Source: Nocardia alni
Lineage (GTDB): Bacteria > Actinomycetota > Actinomycetes > Mycobacteriales > Mycobacteriaceae
Assembly (NCBI RefSeq): GCF_019038435.1
Contig: NZ_JAGPOX010000038.1
Coordinates: 1 to 64,000 of the forward strand
DNA length: 64,000 bases
Reading direction: 5' to 3'
Part shown: positions 1-7,232 of the stretch, piece after piece
Numbering within the stretch: the first letter of the stretch is position 1
Layout: the number at the start of each line of letters is the position of its first letter
Translations under genes and position numbers: made by a program
The notes under the pieces: model-generated
Database searches by the model: none
What the model saw: only the letters and a program-made list of their open reading frames with translations
What the model was told of the DNA's origin: nothing

Positions 1-1697
1 CCCCAGGCCCCTTCGCCCGGCGCTCCCACGCCCAACAATCCATCGCGTATCGAGACCTCGCCCCCCGCCATCTGCCCGCCCGGCAGCGGGATCGCGACGG
101 TGAACAGCGCGCCGCCGGCATTGCGCACCTCGATACGCCCACCCCGACGGCAGACCTCCCGAGCGACCAACGCCAAGCCGATACCGCGACGGCGATTGCC
201 CCGCGCGGCCTTGGTCGTGAATCCGTGCCGGAAGATCTCGCCGGTCAGCGCCTCGTCCACGCCGGGACCGGAATCGTGCACAGTAATCATCAATTCCTCT
301 GCCGAATCATTTCCGGATACAACAATTCCGACCTCCACACGTCCACCGGCAGAACCCTCCCTGGCGACCGAGTCCAGCCCGTTGTCGATGAGATTGCCGA
401 GTATGGTCACCAGGCCCTCCGCGTCGTCCAACGGGCCGGGCAGCACACCACTGGTGGACACCGACACGGTGATGCCGCGCTCGGCCGCCACCGCCACCTT
501 GCCCAGCAGCGGCGCCGAGAGGATCGGGTCACCGATGCCATCCACCAGCCCGGCGGCCAGCTGCTGGTGCAGGCTTGAGGAGCGGTTGATGAATTCGACG
601 GCGTCGTCGAGGCGGCCCAGTTCGATCAGCCCCCCGATCACATGCAGCCGGTTGGCGAATTCGTGTTCCTGCGAGCGCAGGGCCTCGGTCAGGGAGCGGG
701 TGTCGTCCAGCTCGCGCAGGAGCTCCTCGAGTTCGGTGCGGTCGCGCAGGGTGATCACCGCGCCGACCGGACGGCCGCGCACGTCCACGGGCATGTGGTT
801 GACCACCAGGATGCGCTCGTCCAGCAGGATGATCTCGTCACGCCCGGCGATCCGGCCGGTCAGCACGTCCCGCACCCGTCCTGCGGGGGCGACCTCGGCC
901 AGCCGCCGCCCGACCGCGTCCTCCCGCACGATGCCCAGCAGCCGCTGCGCCTCGTCGTTGACCAGGGTGATGTGCTCGTCCAGGTCCAGGGTGATCACGC
1001 CCTCGGCGATGCTGTGCAGCATGGCCTCGCGCTGCTCGAGGATGGTGGTGATCTCGGCGGGCTCCAGGCCGTAGGTCTGTCGCTTGATCCGCCGCGCGAG
1101 CAGCAGCGATCCGATCACGGCCAACCCCAGCGCCAGCAGCGGCGGGACGAACGTCGAGGGCAGGCGTGAGCGCAGCTCGCCGCTGACGGTGTTCTCCAGC
1201 GTGCCCACCGACACCAGGCCGACGACCCGGCCCCGCGCGTCGCGGATCGGCGCCTTAGCGCGCATCGACCGGCCCATCGAACCCTGCTGCACGCCCACGT
1301 ACGTACCGCCGGCCAGCACCGCGGCCGGGTCCTCGCCGGGATCGCTCAACAATGACCGCCCGATAAGGGTGCGGTCCGGATGCGCGACGCGCACCCCGCG
1401 ACTGTCGGCGATCACGACGAACGCCGCGCCGGTGGTGCGCCGGATCGTCTCTGCGACCGGGTCGATCACCCCGGCCGGATGCGGCGCGGCGAATCCGGCG
1501 ACTATCGCCTGATCGGCCGCGGTGGCCTCGGCGATCCGCAGCGCGGCCGTGCCCGCCTGACGGTCGAGGTCGTCGCGGATCTCCCGATACGAGATCACGG
1601 CGTCCGCGACCGCGGAGATGAGCAGAATTCCGAGTAGGAGGACGAGCACTTGGGTGGACAAACGCAGTCTCCGACGCCGGTATGTGAAGGGCGTCAC
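1..1697 (-). CDS. Sensor histidine kinase, DcuS/CitA/DctS type (3' end outside window)
   Basis: Membrane sensor kinase of the citrate/C4-dicarboxylate family that phosphorylates a CitB-type response regulator. The reading frame stays open from GTG 1697 to the window edge (about 565 codons). Order seen: N-terminal membrane segment (about residues 14-33), an extracytoplasmic sensor region, a second membrane segment (about 178-198), a cytoplasmic PAS domain with SIAEGVITLDLDEHITLVND, then the kinase. The dimerisation helix has HEFANRLHVIGGL with the phospho-acceptor His near residue 345, followed by GNLIDNGLDSV (N box), DSGPGV, FRHGFTTK and GIGLALVAREVCRRGG (G boxes). The missing C-terminus is at most a short tail. 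The partner regulator probably lies just beyond the window start. It is divergent from the ABC importer at 1859-4699, so control of that importer is plausible but inferred. The GTG start has no strong ribosome binding site. Confidence 0.9.
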   Translation of the reverse strand, partial: MTPFTYRRRRLRLSTQVLVLLLGILLISAVADAVISYREIRDDLDRQAGTAALRIAEATAADQAIVAGFAAPHPAGVIDPVAETIRRTTGAAFVVIADSRGVRVAHPDRTLIGRSLLSDPGEDPAAVLAGGTYVGVQQGSMGRSMRAKAPIRDARGRVVGLVSVGTLENTVSGELRSRLPSTFVPPLLALGLAVIGSLLLARRIKRQTYGLEPAEITTILEQREAMLHSIAEGVITLDLDEHITLVNDEAQRLLGIVREDAVGRRLAEVAPAGRVRDVLTGRIAGRDEIILLDERILVVNHMPVDVRGRPVGAVITLRDRTELEELLRELDDTRSLTEALRSQEHEFANRLHVIGGLIELGRLDDAVEFINRSSSLHQQLAAGLVDGIGDPILSAPLLGKVAVAAERGITVSVSTSGVLPGPLDDAEGLVTILGNLIDNGLDSVAREGSAGGRVEVGIVVSGNDSAEELMITVHDSGPGVDEALTGEIFRHGFTTKAARGNRRRGIGLALVAREVCRRGGRIEVRNAGGALFTVAIPLPGGQMAGGEVSIRDGLLGVGAPGEGAW

Positions 1698-1732
1698 AGG
1701 CGCATGATAACGCAGAAACCGGACACGCTTCG

Positions 1733-1811
1733 TGCGCGTAATGCTCGGAAATGCGCGTAACTGCCGCAAACACCGGATCGGTCGCGGAATCATCGACGTG
1801 ACCCGGGTCAC
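1733..1811. promoter_or_regulatory. Divergent promoter region with a direct repeat and a 14-bp palindrome
   Basis: Between the sensor kinase and the ABC importer, TGCGCGTAA occurs at 1733-1741 and again at 1752-1760, a 19-bp period on the same strand. A perfect palindrome GTGACCCGGGTCAC lies at 1798-1811, about 48 bases before the ATPase start. Direct repeats of this spacing are what a two-component response regulator could bind and the palindrome suits a dimeric repressor. Both functions are inference; only the repeats themselves are seen. Confidence 0.45.
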
Positions 1812-1858
1812 GCGGGATGGTCGTCGGCATCACCGAAGGACTACCCGAGGACTACCCA

Positions 1859-2725
1859 GTGACGACGATGCCCTCCGCCGCCGAGACGACGGCCGATCCC
1901 CCGGTCGCCACCCGGACGCACGATTCGAGAATCGAATTGTCCGGTGTGACAAAGCGATTCACCAGCCCCAAGGGTGAGGCGTTCACCGCGCTCAATGACG
2001 TGAACCTCACCATCGAGCCCGGACAGTTCTGCGCCATCGTCGGGCCGACCGGCTGCGGCAAGTCGACCACGCTGAGCCTGGTGTCCGGACTGGACAAGCC
2101 CACCTCGGGATCGGTACGCGTGGCCGGCCGCGAGGTCTCGGGCATCACACCCGGCACCGGGTTCATGTTCCAGCTCGACGCACTGCTGCCGTGGAAGTCC
2201 GTGCTGGACAACGTGGCACTGGGTCCGGTCCTGGCGCACACCGCCAAGCGACGGGCTCAGCAGCGGGCACGGGACTGGCTGCGCCGGGTGGGTCTGGCCG
2301 GATTCGAGAGCCACTATCCGCATCAGCTGTCCGGCGGCATGCGCAAGCGGGCCAGCCTGGCCGCGGCGCTGATCAACGAGCCGTCGCTGCTGCTGATGGA
2401 CGAACCGTTCGGCGCGCTGGACGTGCAGACCAAGGCGATCATGTCGAACGAGCTGCTGGGCCTGTGGGAACAGACCCGCCCGACGGTCCTGTTCATCACC
2501 CACGACCTCGAGGAGGCCATCGCGCTGGCCGACGTCGTGGTGGTGATGACCGCGCGCCCCGGCACCGTCAAGGACGTCTACGAGATCGACCTGCCCCGCC
2601 CGCGCGGCGCGGTGCAGGAGATCCGGTTCCAGCCGCGATTCCTCGAACTGCATCACCAGATCTGGCAGTCGCTGCGCGACGAGGTCGAAACCGCCTATGC
2701 GAGCACCAGGGAGGCCCGGCCGTGA
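1859..2725 (+). CDS. ABC transporter ATP-binding protein, NitT/TauT type
   Basis: ATPase subunit of a nitrate/taurine/sulfonate-type importer. All motifs are present: Walker A GPTGCGKST, Q-loop FMFQLDALLPW, signature LSGGMRKRASLAAAL, Walker B LLLMDEPFGALD and H-loop FITHDLEEAI; about 288 residues, normal for the family. I chose GTG 1859 because GAGG ends eight bases before it; an in-frame ATG at 1817 would add 14 residues with no ribosome binding site, and ATG 1868 is also possible. It overlaps the permease gene by four bases (GTGA), so the two are translationally coupled. The substrate cannot be read from sequence; nitrogen- or sulfur-containing organic anions and thiamine precursors are the known range of the family. 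Confidence 0.93.
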   Translation: MTTMPSAAETTADPPVATRTHDSRIELSGVTKRFTSPKGEAFTALNDVNLTIEPGQFCAIVGPTGCGKSTTLSLVSGLDKPTSGSVRVAGREVSGITPGTGFMFQLDALLPWKSVLDNVALGPVLAHTAKRRAQQRARDWLRRVGLAGFESHYPHQLSGGMRKRASLAAALINEPSLLLMDEPFGALDVQTKAIMSNELLGLWEQTRPTVLFITHDLEEAIALADVVVVMTARPGTVKDVYEIDLPRPRGAVQEIRFQPRFLELHHQIWQSLRDEVETAYASTREARP

Positions 2726-3615
2726 CGCATGACGTCTCCGAGGCGGTGAGCGCCCTGCAATCCGATATTCGCAAGGTCCCCGACGAGGCCGAGATCGCCG
2801 CCGACTCACGCCGCCGCTCCCGGCGACGTCGCCTCTGGGTCAACCTGTCCCGCCTGGCGGTCTTCGTCGTGGTGATCGGCGGCTGGCAGCTGCTGACCGG
2901 AGCGAACGTGATCGACCCGTTCTTCTTCGGCCGTCCCAGCGGGATCGTGTCCACGCTGATCGACTGGGTCGAGCACGGCACCCAGTACGGCTCGGTGTGG
3001 TCACAGATCTGGGTGACGATGAAGGAGGGCCTGCTCGGCTTCGCCTACGGGACGGTCGCCGGAATCGTCGCCGGGATACTGCTCGGGCAGATCCCGTTCC
3101 TGGCCGATGTGGCCGGGCCGTATATCAAGGTGCTCAACGCGATGCCGCGCATCGTGCTCGGCTCGATCTTCGTGGTGTGGCTGGGCCTGGGCACCGCGTC
3201 GAAGGTGATGCTGGCCGCGGTGCTGGTGTTCTTCGTGGTGTTCTTCAACGCCTTCCAGGGCGTGCGGGAGGTCGACCGGAATCTGCTGGCCAATGTGCGG
3301 GTGCTGGGCGCCTCGCGCTGGCAGATCGTGCGGCACGTGGTGCTGCCCTCGGCGCTGACCTGGATCATCGCCAGCCTGCACGTGGCGTTCGGGTTCGCCG
3401 TCATCGGCGCGATCGTCGGGGAGTTCCTCGGCGCGCAGCACGGCTTGGGCCTGGTCATCTCCACGGCGCAGAACAATTTTCAGCCCGACGGGGTGTTCGC
3501 GGCGATGGTCGTCATCGGATTGATCGCACTGAGCGCCGAATTCGTGATCACCCGGCTGGAGAACCGGCTACTGGCCTGGCGACCGGCCACCAACTCCGAG
3601 GCGCGCGGACTGTGA
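2722..3615 (+). CDS. ABC transporter permease, NitT/TauT type
   Basis: Inner-membrane channel subunit of the same importer, about 297 residues. It has a basic cytoplasmic N-terminus (RRRSRRRRLW), a first membrane helix (RLAVFVVVIGGWQLL) and the usual six-helix BPD_transp_1 core. The EAA loop reads RVLGASRWQIVRHVVLPSAL. The GTG start overlaps the ATPase stop codon. A longer upstream frame exists, but it runs through the ATPase gene and is a shadow. The gene sits between ATPase and binding protein in one three-gene operon. Confidence 0.93.
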   Translation: MTHDVSEAVSALQSDIRKVPDEAEIAADSRRRSRRRRLWVNLSRLAVFVVVIGGWQLLTGANVIDPFFFGRPSGIVSTLIDWVEHGTQYGSVWSQIWVTMKEGLLGFAYGTVAGIVAGILLGQIPFLADVAGPYIKVLNAMPRIVLGSIFVVWLGLGTASKVMLAAVLVFFVVFFNAFQGVREVDRNLLANVRVLGASRWQIVRHVVLPSALTWIIASLHVAFGFAVIGAIVGEFLGAQHGLGLVISTAQNNFQPDGVFAAMVVIGLIALSAEFVITRLENRLLAWRPATNSEARGL

Positions 3616-3652
3616 ACCTCGTGCACCCCTTCGATTTTCGAGGAGAAGAACT

Positions 3653-4699
3653 ATGACACGCAGCATCGTCGCACGCACGGCCTGTGCGGTCGCCGCCGTC
3701 GGACTCGCCGTGGGGCTGACCGCCTGCGGTTCAGGCTCGAACCCGGGCAACGGTTTGCCGACCGTATCGATGATGGTCGGCGGGATCGACAAGCAGATCT
3801 ATCTGCCGTACCAGCTCGCCGAGGGGCTGGGCCTGTACAAGAAGTACGGCGTGAACATGGAATTGAGCACCGAAACGCAGGGCGGGGTCGGGGCCGAGGA
3901 CGCGATGGCCTCGGGGCAGGTGAACATGGCCGGCGCCTGGTATGTGCACACGATCGACTTCCAGCAGGCGGGTAAGAAGGTCATCGACGTCGCGCAGCTG
4001 TCCGGCGCGCCCGGTGAGCGCGAGATGTGCGCCGGCGCCGCGAACATCCACTCCCCGGCGGACTGGAAGGGCAAGAGCGTCGGGGTGACCGATCTCGGTT
4101 CGGGCACAGACGATCTCACTCGCTACCTGGCCGCGCGACAGCAGCTGGGCGGGCAGGACTACAGCCGGATCGGGGTCGGTGACGGCAGCACCCTCATCTC
4201 CGCGCTGCAGCGCGGACGGATCGTGTGCGCCATGACCACCCAGCCGACCGTCACCGGGATCGAGAAGAAGGGCGTCGGCGCCTCGGCGATCGATATCGCC
4301 ACGACCGCCGGGGCGCAGAAGTGGTTCGGCGGCGTGTATCCGGGCGCCGCGGTGCTCGCGCAGACCGATTGGGTGAACTCCCATCGAGATCTGGTGCAGA
4401 AGGTGGTAAACGCCCTGGTAGACACCATGCACTACATCCACACCCACAGCGCGGCCGATATCGCGGCGCATCTGCCCCCGGCGTTCGTCTCCAACGGGCT
4501 GATCACCAAGCAGGACTACATCACCGCGCTGGACCAGGACAAGGATCAGTTCCTGCCGGACGGCATGATGCCGCCGGGCGCGCCGCAGACGGCGCTGGAC
4601 GTCGACAAATACGTCGGGAAGGTCACCAAGCCGGTCGACATGCCCGCGACCTACACGAACGACTTCGTCATCGCGGCGAACAAAGCTTCAGGCAACTGA
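3653..4699 (+). CDS. ABC transporter substrate-binding lipoprotein, NitT/TauT type
   Basis: Exported, lipid-anchored solute receptor of 348 residues. The signal peptide ends in a lipobox GLTAC, giving Cys25 as the lipidated residue, followed by a Ser/Gly-rich linker. The mature part has the NMT1/SsuA-like pattern: LPYQLAEGLGLYKKYGVNME, then AMASGQVNMAGAW, then KGKSVGVTDLGSGTDDL. An AGGAGAA ribosome binding site lies just before ATG 3653. It is separated from the permease by 37 bases and the operon ends at the hairpin at 4719-4754. The ligand is unknown. Confidence 0.92.
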   Translation: MTRSIVARTACAVAAVGLAVGLTACGSGSNPGNGLPTVSMMVGGIDKQIYLPYQLAEGLGLYKKYGVNMELSTETQGGVGAEDAMASGQVNMAGAWYVHTIDFQQAGKKVIDVAQLSGAPGEREMCAGAANIHSPADWKGKSVGVTDLGSGTDDLTRYLAARQQLGGQDYSRIGVGDGSTLISALQRGRIVCAMTTQPTVTGIEKKGVGASAIDIATTAGAQKWFGGVYPGAAVLAQTDWVNSHRDLVQKVVNALVDTMHYIHTHSAADIAAHLPPAFVSNGLITKQDYITALDQDKDQFLPDGMMPPGAPQTALDVDKYVGKVTKPVDMPATYTNDFVIAANKASGN

Positions 4700-4718
4700 A
4701 CGGCCCCGAGAAATGAGG

Positions 4719-4754
4719 GGATGCCCCGGCCGAGTGAGCTCGGCCGGGGCATCC
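4719..4754. terminator. Bidirectional intrinsic terminator
   Basis: A 16-bp perfect stem (arms 4719-4734 and 4739-4754) closes a TGAG tetraloop and is followed by GGTTTT. It lies 20 bases after the ABC operon and 33 bases before the end of the convergent gene at 4787-5491, so it can serve both. Confidence 0.85.
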
Positions 4755-4786
4755 GGTTTTCTGTGCCATGAAACAGCTTGCGGGCG

Positions 4787-5491
4787 TTACTTTCTAGGGA
4801 CGATCGGGATGACTTCGGTGGCCGATGTACTCGGCGCACCCGACCCCGATCCGGACCCCGCGCTCGCGATTTTCACGGTCGTCGCGCCCGCGTCGGCCGT
4901 GGCCGGGCCCGTGAACGCCGGCAGCGCGGCGAAACGCGGGTCGACCTTGGCGGTGCGGCTGATGTGCACGATCCAGCGGCGGGCGCGGCTGAGTGCGTGG
5001 TTCGGGAACATGTCGTCCCAGCGCATGTCGTCCGCGGCGTTGTAGGGCAGCTTGCCCCGGACCTCCGGCGCGTACGGATGCGGCGGGAACATGTTCGGGA
5101 AGCCGACCTTCGGCACGACCGCGGCCTCCCGCGCGCCGGGGCGGCCGCTCTCCGAGCACATGATCTTCAGGATCGCGCTGCACTTGGCCTTGGGCACCAC
5201 GATTCCGGCGGTGAACCCGAGGCCGGATTCGCGCTCCGGCAGCGGGAACTTCTCCAGCCGCAGCAGCGCGGGCTGGCCATTGACGGTGATGGAGTGCGCC
5301 TCGAGCAGGCAGCCGAATTCGGCCTGGAGTTCGGTGAGCTTGCGGCGCAGGACGTCTTCGTCCTCGAGCGGCGCCGGGAGGTCCGGAGCCGAGTCGAAGT
5401 AGCTCAGGGTGACGATGTCACGGGTCTTCGGATCTCCCCAGGTGTTCTGGTCAAGTTTCTGCAGTCCCCCGGTTTCGAACGAGATTGGCAC
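4787..5491 (-). CDS. Hypothetical protein of 234 residues
   Basis: I do not recognise this protein. It has no signal peptide or membrane segment. The body (residues 1-195) is mixed alpha/beta in appearance, with a central conserved-looking stretch MFPPHPYAPEVRGKLPYN and RRWIVHISRTAKVDPRF; the last 35 residues are low-complexity, rich in Gly, Ser, Ala and Thr. Codon use matches its neighbours. It is monocistronic, ends at the shared terminator, and is separated from the ribbon-helix-helix gene by about 90 bases. The ORF is long, closed and has typical high-GC third positions, so it is very likely real. Confidence 0.75.
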   Translation of the reverse strand: MPISFETGGLQKLDQNTWGDPKTRDIVTLSYFDSAPDLPAPLEDEDVLRRKLTELQAEFGCLLEAHSITVNGQPALLRLEKFPLPERESGLGFTAGIVVPKAKCSAILKIMCSESGRPGAREAAVVPKVGFPNMFPPHPYAPEVRGKLPYNAADDMRWDDMFPNHALSRARRWIVHISRTAKVDPRFAALPAFTGPATADAGATTVKIASAGSGSGSGAPSTSATEVIPIVPRK

Positions 5492-5582
5492 GCGACCACG
5501 CTACCTATCCGTTATGTACTCGCACGTACTAGGGCGTTTTGTGCTCAATACGTAACCCATCGGTGACAAATGAAATTACCCG

Positions 5583-5750
5583 TCACTCTCTGTGCTTGAG
5601 TCCTCGCCCCACCTGGTCGAGGGCCAGCCGCAGCGCGTACTCGATCTGGGCATTGACACTGCGCAGGTCGTCGGCCGCCCATTTGGCGATGGCCTCGTGG
5701 ACGGCCGGGTCCAAGCGCAGCAGCACCTTCTTGGGCTCGCGCGCCGCCAT
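5583..5750 (-). CDS. Small ribbon-helix-helix (Arc/CopG-type) DNA-binding protein
   Basis: A 55-residue protein: EPKKVLLRLDPAVHEAIAKW supplies the beta strand and first helix and DLRSVNAQIEYALRLAL the second helix, the standard ribbon-helix-helix pattern of dimeric repressors. The ATG at 5750 overlaps the stop codon of the SPFH gene (TGATG), which decides this start over a longer frame beginning at 5804. Such proteins often repress their own operon, and the palindrome before the SPFH gene (6674-6699) is the obvious candidate site. No toxin gene follows it, so a toxin-antitoxin role is not supported. Confidence 0.85.
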   Translation of the reverse strand: MAAREPKKVLLRLDPAVHEAIAKWAADDLRSVNAQIEYALRLALDQVGRGLKHRE

Positions 5751-6661
5751 CAGGAGTAGAGGGTCCCGGTGTTGACCACGGGCTGCGCGGCTCGGTCGCC
5801 GCACAGTACGACCAGCAGATTCGACACCATCGAGGCCTTGCGCTCCTCGTCGAGTTCGACCATGCCCTCCTCGGCCAGGCGCTGCAGCGCCATGCCGACC
5901 ATGCCGACCGCGCCCTCCACGATGCGACTGCGCGCCGCCACCACCTGGCTGGCCTGCTGGCGAACCAGCATGGCCTGCGCGATCTCCGGCGCGTACGCCA
6001 GATGCGTGATGCGGGCCTCGAGGATCTCGATACCCGCCAGGCCCGTACGCTCGCGCAGTTCGGCTGTCATCTCCTCGGCCACCTCCGTGCCGTTGCGCAG
6101 GCTCGTCCGGTTCTCGGCGACGGGAGCGCCCGCCCCGACCGCCGCATCGGGCGCCGCGTCGTACGGGTGCGTCGTCGCCAGATGCCGCACCGCGGTCTCG
6201 GACTGGGTACGCACGTACTCCTCGTAATCGTCCACGGCGAACGCCGCCTTGAAGCTGTCGACCACGCGATACACGACCACCGCCGCGATCTCCACCGGGT
6301 TGCCGTCGGAGTCGTTGACCTTCAGCTTCTGGGTCTCGAAGTTGCGCACTCGCAACGAGATTCGCCGCTTACCGCTCAGCGGCACCAGCCAGTGGAACCC
6401 CGCCTCACTCACCGAGCCGATATACCGCCCGAAGAACTGCACCACCTTGGCCTCGTTCGGCCCGACGGTGGTCAACCCCGTCAGCAGCAGCACCGAGACC
6501 ACCAGCACGACATACCCCACCACCGCCTGCGCGGCACCGCCCCCGCCACTCCTGGACGAGGACGCTCCGTTCACCCCGACGACCGCGCCGATCACCGCCA
6601 GGGCGAGCAGCACGATCAACAACAAGAACCCGTTGGCGCGAAAGGCCCGACGTAGTTCCAT
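5750..6661 (-). CDS. SPFH (band 7/stomatin) domain membrane protein
   Basis: About 303 residues. An N-terminal hydrophobic hairpin (LLLIVLLALAVIGAVVG and a second segment VVLVVSVLLLTGLTTVGPNEA) is followed by the SPFH domain: VVQFFGRYIGSVSEAGFHWL, SLRVRNFETQKLKVND, and a helical tail with REGL-like repeats (ERTGLAGIEILEARITHLAYAPEIAQAML). SPFH proteins form membrane scaffolds and microdomains. ATG 6661 is preceded by GGGAGG at good spacing; the longer frame up to 6901 would read through the operator and is rejected. The last base of the stop codon is the first base of the next gene's ATG, so the two genes are coupled. Confidence 0.9.
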   Translation of the reverse strand: MELRRAFRANGFLLLIVLLALAVIGAVVGVNGASSSRSGGGGAAQAVVGYVVLVVSVLLLTGLTTVGPNEAKVVQFFGRYIGSVSEAGFHWLVPLSGKRRISLRVRNFETQKLKVNDSDGNPVEIAAVVVYRVVDSFKAAFAVDDYEEYVRTQSETAVRHLATTHPYDAAPDAAVGAGAPVAENRTSLRNGTEVAEEMTAELRERTGLAGIEILEARITHLAYAPEIAQAMLVRQQASQVVAARSRIVEGAVGMVGMALQRLAEEGMVELDEERKASMVSNLLVVLCGDRAAQPVVNTGTLYS

Positions 6662-6673
6662 GAGATCCTCCCA

Positions 6674-6699
6674 ATATCGTAGTGATATCACTACGATAT
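6674..6699. promoter_or_regulatory. Perfect 26-bp palindrome, probable operator of the SPFH operon
   Basis: Each 13-bp half-site reads ATATCGTAGTGAT and the two halves meet without a spacer, so the whole is a perfect inverted repeat centred at 6686/6687. It ends 12 bases before the SPFH start codon, overlapping where the promoter or leader must be. It is AT-rich in an otherwise GC-rich region. The ribbon-helix-helix protein encoded at the end of the operon is the natural candidate binder (inference). Confidence 0.75.
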
Positions 6700-6888
6700 C
6701 CCTCCACGGCCCGGGCGTCCATACCCGATCCGACGGCGGCGACCCGTACCGAATCAGGGCGCTGCGCGCCGGACGAGACTTGTGGCCGATGGCGCCCCGC
6801 CCGCCGACTGATCCAGTCCGGCCTGCGGCTGCATTCTTCGGGCTCGACGCGCTGGTTTCCGACGAACGAGCCCACAAAATGCAGCACC

Positions 6889-7200
6889 AGGCCGGGCGCA
6901 CCTAGATGGGCACCCATGCCTCGGTGGCGAGGTCGGCGAATTCCTCGATCAGGGCGCCATCGCAGCCGGCGAGCCAGGCAGGGCCGACCTGGGTGAAGGC
7001 GAGGTCGGCGACCTCGAGGCAGGCGACGTCCGGACGGATGTAGAAGTTCATCACCACAGCGGCAGGAACATGATGCCGCGACCCGCCGCCACGGGGGCCA
7101 GCTCTCCTCGACGCTGCGGAAGACCAGCGGCCGGGCGGATCACCGCGCGTGCCGTCGCGATATCGCGCCACTGCGGGACGGTTCGGGTCGCAAGCGCATC
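6889..7200 (-). pseudogene. Decayed 3' fragment of a LysR-family regulator gene
   Basis: On the minus strand, the last 50 codons before the TAG at 6902-6904 encode a peptide identical at 38 of 50 positions to the C-terminus of the intact LysR protein at 23984-24901. Further upstream, TVPQWRDIAT and AAGRGIMFLPL also match but in a different frame. The break is explained by one missing base near 7055 (17 bases here against 18 in the intact gene). DNA similarity continues past the stop codon into GCCGGGCGCACCTA. The N-terminal two thirds, including the helix-turn-helix, are absent: the fragment ends next to the MmpL gene. It is therefore a truncated, frameshifted duplicate. Confidence 0.88.
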
Positions 7201-7232
7201 CACGAGGCTCCCGCTATCGGGCGGGGAAGCGA

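Noticed and set aside
5583..5750. Toxin-antitoxin reading of the ribbon-helix-helix gene
   Set aside because: The adjacent genes are an SPFH membrane protein and a 234-residue unknown separated by 90 bases; neither resembles a known toxin.
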